64,000 nt of DNA. Origin: Acanthacorydalis orientalis. Its lineage: Eukaryota; Arthropoda; Insecta; Megaloptera; Corydalidae. Under the pieces are notes generated by a model. It was not told the origin of the DNA. It was given only the letters and a program-made list of their open reading frames with translations, and did not search any database. The position numbers were made by a program, and so were the translations under genes. The DNA lies in the NCBI GenBank assembly GCA_034766995.1, contig CM068313.1, positions 34,029,996 through 34,093,995 of the forward strand. Direction: 5' to 3'. Shown here one piece after another: positions 54,165 through 64,000 of this stretch; the first letter of the stretch is position 1, and each line of letters opens with the position of its first letter.

Positions 54165-54324
54165 TATAAACAAGACAAGAATACAATATTCGACTATACA
54201 TGTAGTGTCTGTATAGTGGAGTATCCTAGTTAGATCGCCGTTGGCTTTGTTTGTGATGTACTTGTTGTTTTATCACCAAGTGGGAGTCAAGCTCAGCTCG
54301 CACTATTTGTGTTTTGAATCACAG
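54165..54324 (+). promoter_or_regulatory. Possible promoter and untranslated first exon
   Basis: TATAAACA at 54165-54172 lies upstream of a GC-richer segment ending GAATCACAG/GTAATA (donor at 54325). No ATG-led frame of note; tentative only. Confidence 0.25.
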
Positions 54325-56531
54325 GTAATAAGATAATTTATGTTTATATCTTAAATAAATATTTGATTAATATTTACTTTCAGTAATTGGTTGTCAGTGG
54401 TATAAACATAATGATGGTGTTTCAAACACGAATGAAAATAATTCAGTTTGCTCTACATATAAAGTAATTATTTGTAGAAGTATTAGCAATGAAACTAGTT
54501 TATAATTGAATGAATTAAATTATTTAATACGTATTAATTTTTCCACGATGCTTCTAGTATTTAGCATTCATTTGAATAACGTTTTCAATTATTTTTAAGA
54601 TTATAATTATTTCGAAATTAATAAAAAAAACTAGTGTCATGTAATATTATTTTAAAAGAAAGAAATAAGTTTAATATTATCGATGAATATTTTTAGTAAT
54701 TAATGACTGAATGAAAACAGTTATACCAAAGATTTTTAATATTTCATATTTTTTATAAAGATCATATAAGAAACTTTTCAGGAACTTGTCAGAAAATATA
54801 GATCAAATAGATTATAAAAAAATGAATCCAAAAGTACATATATTACATAAATTGAATTATAATTGAACTTGAATATTGAAATTTAAATGTAATTTGAAGA
54901 AAAAATTCTTGATATGTGTATATATAGATACTCAAAAATACTTTTTTATATATGACTGCTTTTTATTTTTTTTTTTTGAAAATATAAACAATGAGATGAA
55001 ACATTCTGAAATAGATTTTCTAAGGCTTATAAAACTGATAACCATATTTACTGAGTTTGTTGTAGTGATTGAAGGTGATTGTTTCTTATAAAAAAATGCA
55101 TTACATTTTTGATACTTATTTTCCAATTTTTATTTTTATATAAGTTTCATTTTTCACAAATGTTAATAAAATATTTCGGAGGTAATATTTATAGGCGATT
55201 TATCTCAATAAAAATTATGTGAAAAGGGTCGAATTTGTGTAAAATATTAGTAATCATTTTTATATTTTGCATTATAAATGATTGCTGTGCTGTTAAAATT
55301 AAACGTTTAAGGAATTGGTTTATGGTTTTGGTTATTATATATATATATATACACACACACACATGGTTTGTGGATGAATGTAAATATATGCACGCCTGTA
55401 AAGTATATATTTCAATTTGTTTATCCTGTAAGACTGTACTGAAGCACTACCTTACAACCTACAGGCGAATTTCTTAAGCAAATATGTCCATGTTGGAATG
55501 CGTATAACATGAACTACACACATTGAATATTCCACTAAACTTCTTCTTAAGTCTTGTGCGAAACCCGGAGGCTAGGACGCTCTGGAATTAGTAAACGCAA
55601 TACTGTACATATATTTTAGTCCTTAAACTATCACATAATTGTGACATTGTTGTTACAAGGTACGCGGATTTAATGTAAAGACATTTTCAAGTATGCCACA
55701 CACTGTTTCCTCTTCATCTTAAATATTTAATATTCGTTAAATTACTGGCCGATTGTACATCTTAAAATTACGTTTATAAAGGGTTCAGTTATTAATATTT
55801 GCATATACAATATTCTTAGCTAGAACTTGCACTGAATATGAATTAAAGGTGATTTGAGTTTTGATTGTCAGATGAAGAACAAATTCTTATAAACGACGAA
55901 AGTGACTTGAATTAATATATTTTTATCGGAATAAAATGTTAACATATAGTATGAAATTGAAATCAAGATCAAATCAGATTAAATGCAATATTTATAATAA
56001 GTAACAAGTTTGTAAAAATAAATAAATACAAAAATAAATAATAAAAAATTAAATACTTATTAAATATATTTAATTTTGTATTCAAATTTAATAGGTTATT
56101 TAAATTGTATTAATTATTTTTTTAAAAATAATATAATACAATAATTAATATTTTCGCGGTAAACAAAACTTGATATTGAATAAAAAATAAAATGAGGGTA
56201 TTTTTATTCATCAATGTTTTAATTTATATATAATATTTTAAATATTAGATTTTTCTGCATTCTTATATTTATAAATAATCTGTTTTCAAGCCACAAAACA
56301 ATCTCGTAATACAACTGTAGATTTTGTATTTTAAAATTTAATATATTTGATTTCATTAAACAAGATTCATTATTTTTACATTATACATTTTCACATGATT
56401 CCTTTCTCATTATTTATACTAATATTTATTAATATTAGTATAAGTAATTTTCAATTTATAGAAATATATTTTATTAATAGGACAGATAAATTATTGAATT
56501 TATAGTTCTGAATGAACAATAAACAGAAAAG

Positions 56532-56577
<46 letters not shown>

Positions 56578-56583
<6 letters not shown>

Positions 56584-57877
56584 TTTGATAATTTAATTCC
56601 CGGATTGGCACAATGAAAAGACACATAATTCAAGTAACAGGAAAAATGTTTGATATTTATTTAAAGTAATCTCCATTTACTTTTATACACTCATTACGAT
56701 GTTTTAAAAGTTTTTGACAACAGTCGATAAAGACGTTTGAAGAAACTGCTTTCAATTGGGCGGTTATATTTTTCTTTATATATTTACGTCCTAAAATCGT
56801 ATCTCTTTGGAAACAATTTTCACTTTAGGGAAAAGAAAAAAGTCTACTGATACCAAGGAAGGTGAATATGGTGAGTGAGCTCAACAATGCCCCGTTTCAT
56901 AAGAAATTAATTTACAATCAGTGTAGAATGAGTAGATACATTGTCATGCAATAAGAACCAAGTACCCTCTTCTCGAAATTGCGAGTGCACTGGAGAAATG
57001 CGTTGCAACAACCGCTTCATCACTACAACGTAGAATGCACTATTAAATATTTGCCCTTTAGGCACAAATTATTTATGGTTTACATCATGTTTATCAAAAA
57101 AGGTAATCGGCATAATTTTGATTTTTGATTTTTACAAATTAAACTTTTTGGATTTTGATGATGATTTTCCAATCAATTGCATGCTACGATGGTTCATCTC
57201 AGGATTGTACTGAAACACCCATTACTCATCATCATTAGTAATAATTCAGTTAAGAATATTTCCATTAGATACAAGTCTAAACGAATTCAAGTACAATGCA
57301 ACACTTCTCTATTTTTACTCATCCGTAAGACCGTGCGGGACGAATTTTGCATAGATCCTGCCTCTTTCCCAAATCTTCATGTAAAATTTCGTTGAACTCG
57401 TAAAAATCGTCTCCTTATTGATGTTCAACTCATTTGACATCATTTAGATGGTCATTAGGAGATCTTTTGCCACACTTTCACGAACGTTTGCGATCGAATA
57501 TGAATTTCGAGAGATCGACTGTCGCTCGGTTCTAGTGTTATCTTGAACATCTTCACGTCCATCTTTGAAATGTTTAAATAATTCAATACTGCCACTTAAG
57601 GTGGTATCACTGTACACATTTTTCAAAATTTCAGAAGTTTATGTTGCAATTTTCCCTAATTTATAACAAAATTCAATATTCACTCGTTGCTCCATGATGA
57701 CAGAAATATGTTGTACGCGTTACCGTCTAGCACAGAAACTAACAGCTGTTCGATCTTCACTTAACTATCCTATATTGATAAAAATATAAAGTAGTATATG
57801 CTGCTTTATTTTTGGTTTAATTTCACGTGACTTCGTGCATCAGCGTTAATCCAGGAATTAAAATGCCAAACCTCGTA
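56578..57877 (-). mobile_element. Near full-length decayed mariner in a TA array
   Basis: Ends match as inverted repeats: left TGAGATTTGATAATTTAATT, right (minus strand) ACGAGGTTTGGCATTTTAAT, both followed by TCC(C/T)GGATT. TA arrays lie on both sides, and the length of about 1.3 kb is that of an intact mariner. The transposase runs on the minus strand from an ATG at 57695 (MEQRVNIEFCYKLGK). It continues LKNVYSDTTLSGSIELFKHF, KDGREDVQDNTRTERQSISR, MSNELNINKETIF, the first catalytic block ITNDDE-stop-WVFQYNPEM, HHRSMQ-like NHRSMQLIGKSS, FFDKHDVNHK, FNSAFYVVVMKRL and the second block FLLHDNVSTHS. The third catalytic block is scrambled by frameshift. It resembles the GVQW/FLJ37770-type mariner lineage. 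Many stops; inactive. Confidence 0.9.
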
Positions 57878-58378
57878 TATATATATATATACAATGTAAA
57901 AAATATTTACATATTTTTATTGCTAAAAAGTGATAAAATTGTTAAATACTTACAAAATTTAATACTAAACATTACAAAATGTTATCAAATTAAATTTTGA
58001 AATAATATCAGATATTTAAAAATTATAAATCTTCTTAATTGTAAGAGTAACTTAAATCTTTAAAGCAATACTTTTATTTTTTATTCTTTTCAAATGTTTT
58101 AATTAGTCTTTGTATGAGTATAATTAAATAATATGGAAGTATATTTATTTATATAAAAAATCATTATATTTTTTTATTAGTTACTCTATAAAGTCATAAA
58201 AGCTCATATTTCATTTTACAAAAAAAATATCTACGTTAAAAATAATGTGCGGTGTAATATCTGATCGAAAGTATAATAATATTGTAATAATTTTGATCAT
58301 AAACTTGTTTGTTTTAATAAGCCCAAAGTATATAAAAAGTATACATATATATTATATTAATTATTCACTTTTCTAATA
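57878..58378. other. 3' flank of the Beadex exon
   Basis: TA run at 57878-57891 then AT-rich sequence with no further exon recognised on the minus strand. It would be the 3' untranslated region or an intron, depending on whether the donor at 58393 is used. Confidence 0.4.
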
Positions 58379-58565
58379 TTATACATAACTTACTCCCAAA
58401 CAAGTTGCGCTAGCTGATATTGGTTGTACATTTGAAGTTCGTTGTTTTAAATGTATTAAACTGTTTTGATTGCATGCCATAGTCGCAAATACCAGCCGTT
58501 CTTCATAGTCATATTCGCATAAAATTTTATTTTCGCATAAGTAGAATCGATCACCAACACAAAAC
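58379..58565 (-). CDS. LIM-only protein Beadex (dLMO), C-terminal exon (partial gene)
   Basis: On the minus strand, TTTTTTTTTTAG precedes the exon at 58565. After one base completing a split codon (probably Arg) it reads FCVGDRFYLCENKILCEYDY, EERLVFATMA and a short tail, SLIHLKQRTSNVQPISAS. This is the second half of LIM domain 2 of Beadex/LMO: the ILC cysteine and the EYD aspartate are its last two zinc ligands. LMO proteins have two LIM domains and no DNA-binding domain; they bind the Chip/LDB cofactor and so limit LIM-homeodomain factors such as Apterous. A strong donor, GTAAGT, lies at 58393 after LG; if unused, translation ends three codons later at 58379. The earlier LIM exons are not in the window, so the upstream intron exceeds 5.4 kb. 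Confidence 0.9.
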
Positions 58566-59814
58566 CTAAAAAAAAAACATTTCTCAATAATTGTGTTTGT
58601 TTTGGCGTGGCCTCTGAAAACATATGGAAGACCATTATAAAAATTGACATTACAATTTAATCATAAATCGACTCATATTTATTCTCTTGGATTTAAATTA
58701 TATTAATGTACACTATTAATAATTTAAATGGATTTAAACTATAAAATAATGTGGCACGAAGGAAAAATAATGATTAATTTATTTATACATTGAAAATACT
58801 ATGTACTTTCAGTTTCAAATGTTTAAAGTGGAGAATAATTTAGTGATAATTAATTAGATAATTGTGAAGAATATACACATGTATTGACATTTTCAAGAAT
58901 GTTTAATTAATTTTTGAAATTAGTCACATTTAATAATTCATAAAATGTGCAGAAGTAGTCACAATTAAAGTATTTATATATAATTTATATTTATTTTAGA
59001 ATACATATTTTTAAAAAGTAATTAAATATAATAAAATATGATATTAGCGTTTGCACTATTTTATTTTGTAAGTATAAGATTTATTATTTATTCAACAGCT
59101 TACTATACCCTAATCCATTAGTTATCAATGTTAAATTTACTACATAAATAAAAAAAAACTGTGAATAACAGCGTATCGAAACTTTGTAACAAGTGTCTGA
59201 ACATTCGATATGTAACATACAAATGCACTTGCATCCATTGACATTTTACCCACATTTAGATACCAGTTCATCCATCCATGTCAATTAGAATCTTACTTGC
59301 AGACTTATCCACTGAAACATTAAGATGTTCTAATGTATGATCATTTCCCAAGTGATTTATAAACCTATTTGTGATAGATTTATAACTCTGAACACATTCA
59401 TTTAAATTGGTTTGATGCTAATTAGATTTTAATATTTTTTAAATAATTGCAAATATGTTAATACACATTAATTTTTTGAGCATAGTTAAAAAATACTTTT
59501 TTTTTAGAAAGATAAATAAATATCTAATTAGATTTATGATTAAATACGTATTTGAATATGTTGAAAATAAAATTATTACATTAAAAAGAATTTATATTTC
59601 TAAAAATAAGTCTATATTATGAATATTTTAATATTATAATAAAAATGTTTGTATTTATTCATAGTTAACAGTTGCAGTATTTTTGAAAAATTGGAAAACG
59701 TAGATAGTAGTAAATGATATTCTTTTTGTAACAGTGATAGCAGTTTAAATAACATCATATTTAAAGAGACAAATATAAACTGTTTAATTTTTCACAGTTG
59801 TATCTATACGATGT

Positions 59815-60110
59815 AAGCTAACACATCCCACACACCGGTTGTGTTGTACAATCCCTCAGGAACCCTTACCTCATCCCTCATGTAACGCACTCATTAAATA
59901 TTCCGCGTAGTGCCCTTTTTTACCACCGACGAGGTGAGACGTGGAAGCTCACTGTTTTATGCCAGTTTAAGAATTGTATGATATTTGTGATATAAACTGA
60001 TATCACAAGCACACCATTGCTTTGGGATTCACTGTGTAATAATATATTTGAAAGGGAAGTATTGTACTACGGCAGAAAGTGCTGTTATATATTTGTGAGT
60101 ATTTTTTTTT
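59815..60110. promoter_or_regulatory. GC-richer island in the Beadex intron, possible regulatory element
   Basis: Contains CACACACCGGTTGTGTTGT, CTCATCCCTCATGTAACGC and CACCGACGAGGTGAGACG. It has no long open frame. On the minus strand, GGGATGAG/GTAAGG is a donor-like site. An enhancer or alternative untranslated exon is plausible; inference only. Confidence 0.25.
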
Positions 60111-61494
60111 AAAAAATGCTTCAGTTCAGTACGATTCATAAGAATATTTGTCATGCGATCATGATTCATATGAAATTTAATTTTCAGTACATATAAACCG
60201 TGATCTTTGACCAGATTTATTTTTAAGTTTAATTCGAATATTCGATAGAAATGTTCTTAAAATATTTTTTTTTGCTTTTGTGACGAAAAAATTATTTATA
60301 TTGAACAGGTCTGGTCAATTCAGATTATATATATATAGTAATTATATACTTATTCAAGTTTAAATAAAATATTTGTAACTTTTTTAAATTAAAATTATTT
60401 TATGGATTATTTTAATTATTATGAAAAAATCAATAATAAACATAAGTATAAATATTATATATTTCTGATACACAACGACAACGCTTTATCATTTAAAGAA
60501 GGTTTAAGTCTGAATAATTTTGATGTTATTTGAAATTATTTTTTTGCAAATTTCAATAAAAATTGAAATTTTACATAATTAGCTATTTTGTTTAAAAATA
60601 TGCTTGGGTGCATATTCAGTGGCGAAGATAGTTTTTTTTTAAAAAAAAGTAACACCGTTTTGTGGAATATAAAATAAACTTTTCTTATTATGTAAAATGG
60701 TGCTGTTATTTAACTTTTACGTTTATACTTTCGTTTATTGTGTAAATTTGACGAATTTCATTATTTTTTTTACATAAAAATTGCAATTCTCTGAAAATTA
60801 AACTTTAATATTTGTTAATTATACATTTTTATTCAAGTGCATTTAAAGATATTTAATTATTGACGTATTGACAAATATTTAATACAAATAAATTCAAAGT
60901 TGCATAGTATTTAGTAAATTAAAACAACTAGGATAATAATAATCTTTATAGTACTATAAAAAACAGTGGACCTGTTGAATTTATGTTTAAGATAAACGTA
61001 GAGTTAATCTATTAAAAATAAAAATATATATATGGAACTATGTATTATCAAAATGCATGCAAGTTTGATAAAAAATGTTTAAATTTCTAAATAAAGTAAT
61101 TAGATTATATTTAACTCCTTCAATTAATTTATGTTTAATCAATTGAAGGTAATTAAAGAATTTTTTTATATTTACAAATAATGTAATACATTTTTTATTT
61201 TTATTTTGTTTTAATAGAAAGAGATTCGTTAAAACATTTTTTAATGAATTTAAAGTATACATGTTTAAAGTATAGATAAGTATGTAAAAATAGACACTTT
61301 GTTGCTAGAAAATAATTATTATAAATGAAATAAATATAAGAATTTATCCAATAATTTTGAATTAAAAACCTTTTTCTTTATAATGACAACATAAAAAATA
61401 TATAAATGGATTAAAATAGTGATAATAAATTTAAGAATATATTTAATTTAATATTAAAAATATCTTTTGCCATTGATTTTTATATTTTCAATTT

Positions 61495-61497
<3 letters not shown>

Positions 61498-61544
<47 letters not shown>

Positions 61545-61585
61545 TATGTATATATATATATGTGTGTGTGTGTTTGTGTGTGTGT
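61498..61585. repeat. Compound (TA)n(TG)n microsatellite
   Basis: About 63 bp of TA with two short interruptions passes into TGTGTGTGTGTTTGTGTGTG. Confidence 0.95.
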
Positions 61586-61734
61586 AAGAGAGAGAAAGAG
61601 AGTTGAATATTTTATTATTTTGCATGAAAAAATGATATTTGTTAACCATTCTTATAAGAATTAGTGATATTGTTAGACATATAAATACGATATTAAAAGT
61701 CAAGATGTCATTTATATTTGACTGATAGATCATA

Positions 61735-61930
61735 TGAATAGCGAAGCACTGGATTGAATCCCGGACCTGGTTTTGTATAAAGAACGTGCTTGATTTTTAA
61801 ATCGACACGAGAGCTACCGGGGTAGATTAAAGTTGAAATGGAATTCTTTTTTCTTACATATGTTCCCGGTCAGGGTGGTAGCCAACCCTCCCGGAATTCA
61901 GCCCTCGGAACCAACACGGGGCGTTATTGC
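61735..61930. repeat. GC-rich block, probably an old repeat
   Basis: Contains GGATTGAATCCCGGACC (loosely like a pol III B box), GAGCTACCGGGGTAGATTAA and GGTCAGGGTGGTAGCCAACC then CTCCCGG. The composition and stem-forming pieces suggest a SINE-like or other repeat fragment, but no tRNA fold could be completed. Family unassigned. Confidence 0.3.
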
Positions 61931-63298
61931 ATATCCATATAGATATATACGAGCATAATATGATTTTGTAGAACATTGGTGAGTTGTGTACGTGTGTAGG
62001 TACAGTCACTGAGAAAAATTGTCTTTCGAAATTGTAGGTTATTTTGAATTAAATTGACCTGTTCAATTTTGAATCTCAGACGTGAATAATATTTTATTAT
62101 TTATTTTAATTTCATGAGATACATTTTTTCCTTTTATACATTTTTCACTAAAATGTGTTTTATAAGACAGATTTTTTAAATCTCTCTGTTAAAAGTTATT
62201 TTATTTGTAAAATAGTTTCATATCTTTTTAACGATAAACATTCATAAATATGTAAAGTTACATTTAAACTTTTCTAAATAATAAAATAAAGCATCTAATT
62301 CTTATGAATTAATATAGATATATATTAGATTATATTTGAGATTGAATTAATTTTATATATAATTTTGCGTTAATATTTTTTGAGTTAATTTTTTTCGATT
62401 ATAATTTTCTGATTTATAAAATAGGTCATATCTATTCATAATTCTCTTAATTCATTCCGTTCTCTATTGAACTTCTAATAATAGTTTAGAGTCTATTAAA
62501 ATTATGTATAAGGATTTTTAAAAATAGAATATTTGTGACTCTTAACTAAAACTAAATTATTTTTTTAATCTAAAACGAACATATAATTTATGAGAGGTAA
62601 AAATTTGTGTAATATTATAATAATAAAGATTTGTTTACAGTAAGCTAGCAATTAAAATAGAATAAAAGTACGTAAAAAATACAAATTAAAAAATATTTGG
62701 CTAATTGTAAATTTAAAACAGTCACAATACTTTTTGTTTTTATTTTTTCATATAATTAAAATAAAATTATATAAAAATATTGTTAACCTCACATAACACA
62801 AGATCGATTATCTTATATATACCCTTTTTTTATTGTTAGTTATTCATTACTGTTCAAATAGGTTAAATAATGAATATTTTTAATATTTGTTTTTAATTTA
62901 TACATTTTAAGACATTTTCTTATAATGAAAAGAATTCTGATATTAGAATTGTTATTTAGTGCTTTCATATTAAAATTCTTTAACTTCAAATGATTTCTGA
63001 TTATTTTTGCTTGGAATTTGAATTATAATATTTTTATCAAATTTATATTATTCGATCTAAGAATGTGTCTATGCTGTGTCTTGCATTTTTCAATTTGTAT
63101 TTCCTTTAAGTTTTTTATTGAGTTTATAGAAAAGTGAGATTTGACATTAACTTAAACTGTTTATATTAAGAATTTGTTTCCTTTAATATTTTCGTACAGG
63201 TACTAACATCATCATAAATCCGATAAAAACAAGAATAGATAGCAAACAATTTTTGTTTCACAAACTTAACGTATAAATCATTTGAATTATTAGTTGTT

Positions 63299-63339
<41 letters not shown>

Positions 63340-63414
63340 GATTGTAAATAATTATATAATAAACAAGATATTTTTATTCGAAAATAAAATATAACACGTT
63401 TATAAAAAAAAATA

Positions 63415-63600
63415 TTAAAAGTGTAATAGAAATAGAAAAGAAAAACATATTTTAGTAGTTTGTCGAGTGTACATAACCATGCACAACGCCTCTGGCGGCG
63501 AGCTGAGATATTGAGAATAAGTCAGACCTGCTGCCATCAATATTTAGGGTCTATAACTGCGACCGCCTGAGATTTGATTCTTTTTATACGCCACACGTTT
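63415..63600 (-). promoter_or_regulatory. Candidate TATA promoter with a 40-residue open frame
   Basis: On the minus strand, TATAAAAA at 63588-63581 is followed exactly 30 bases later by GCAGTT (A at 63558), close to the arthropod initiator. An ATG at 63537 opens a 40-residue frame, MAAGLTYSQYLSSPPEALCM then VMYTR, ending at 63415; the second half is AT-rich and dubious. It lies on the same strand as Beadex but downstream of where the LIM exons must be. It could drive a small separate transcript or be an isolated promoter. Confidence 0.3.
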
Positions 63601-64000
63601 ACTCGGTCTGATTTACAAACGTTTCTGATAAAAACCATGATCGAAATATATATTGCCTCTTCATGAGTCGTCTGCAACACAAAAAAAGTGTTTTTTCCTC
63701 TTCAATATACATCATATCTATGTCAAATAATCGCGTATAATTTTAGATATTATAATTTCAAACGAATATAAAGTTGAATAAGTTCACTGCAACTATCCTG
63801 TAGTTAAATTGGTTTTTCTTTTTATTGAAATAGAAATTGAATGTAATATAATTTATTAAATTTTTTTTAGTTAGTTTTTATTGAATGACATGACATTTTT
63901 ATCATTTTTTAAAAAATGGTATATGAAGAAGTGTAAAAATTATAACGTCAATAATATTTTTTTTTCATTTTTAAAACAAATGCTTTTTTAACTTTTATAC
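63601..64000. other. Gene-free right edge
   Basis: AT-rich sequence with nothing recognised; presumably still within the Beadex locus. Confidence 0.4.

Larger units (their letters stand above)
51741..56577. other. Gene-free stretch with GC-richer islands
   Basis: TA arrays at 51741-51772, 53044-53090, 53540-53598, 55337-55351 (then CACACACACA) and 56535-56577. Islands at 51890-52050, 53860-54330 and 55480-55760 are less AT-rich but lack an open frame. Within the second, GGAAG/GTGAGT and CACAG/GTAATA are donor-like. Frames at 54876-55126 on both strands are noise. Confidence 0.4.
58566..63414. other. Long upstream intron of Beadex (minus strand)
   Basis: No LIM-coding exon was found on the minus strand. 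Contents are AT-rich sequence, a GC-richer island at 59815-60110, a TA/TG array at 61498-61585, a GC-rich block at 61735-61930 and a TA run at 63305-63335. Confidence 0.55.

Noticed and set aside
57177..57395. Plus-strand frame of 72 codons
   Set aside because: Antisense of the 56578-57877 mariner transposase.
58456..58650. Minus-strand 64-codon frame over the Beadex exon
   Set aside because: Different frame from the LIM coding; it ignores the acceptor at 58565.

Overview
The window is animal nuclear DNA, roughly four-fifths A+T by eye and almost certainly from an insect. It has spliced genes with GT/AG introns, a ZAD-type C2H2 zinc-finger gene (an insect-expanded family), a Tret1-type trehalose/sugar transporter, a Beadex/LIM-only exon, and several mariner lineages. 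Dozens of long (TA)n arrays run across it. The species cannot be named from this sequence; a holometabolous insect, perhaps a hymenopteran, would fit. There are no operons, CRISPR arrays, rRNA or convincing tRNA genes.

Layout. 1-20.9 kb is gene-free and holds (TA)n arrays, two deletion copies of one mariner, the 5' part of a second mariner, a 660-bp inverted-repeat element, MITE copies, a TTAA-flanked piggyBac-like MITE and a dispersed duplication. 20.96-23.94 kb (+) is a complete four-exon Tret1-like transporter. 26.87-28.23 kb (-) is a complete three-exon ZAD/C2H2 protein of 376 residues. 29.2-35.6 kb (+) holds exon-like pieces of a possible unrecognised gene. 36.8-37.2 kb is a near-perfect long palindrome. 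38.6-39.6 kb is a decayed Tc3-like (IS630/Tc1) transposase. 42.1-43.0, 50.9-51.7 and 56.6-57.9 kb are three further mariners of different lineages, each with both terminal repeats and each lying inside a (TA)n array. 58.39-58.57 kb (-) is an exon of the LIM-only gene Beadex, whose upstream LIM exons must lie beyond the right edge.

The protein genes are unrelated neighbours: a membrane carrier, a DNA-binding protein and a LIM adaptor. The strongest non-genic theme is the link between TA-targeting transposons and (TA)n arrays. Several GC-richer islands (36.4, 41.0-41.3, 43.2-43.5, 47.2-47.5, 49.5-49.8, 53.9-54.3, 59.8-60.1, 61.7-61.9, 63.5 kb) look like promoters, first exons, enhancers or old repeats and have no clear coding content.
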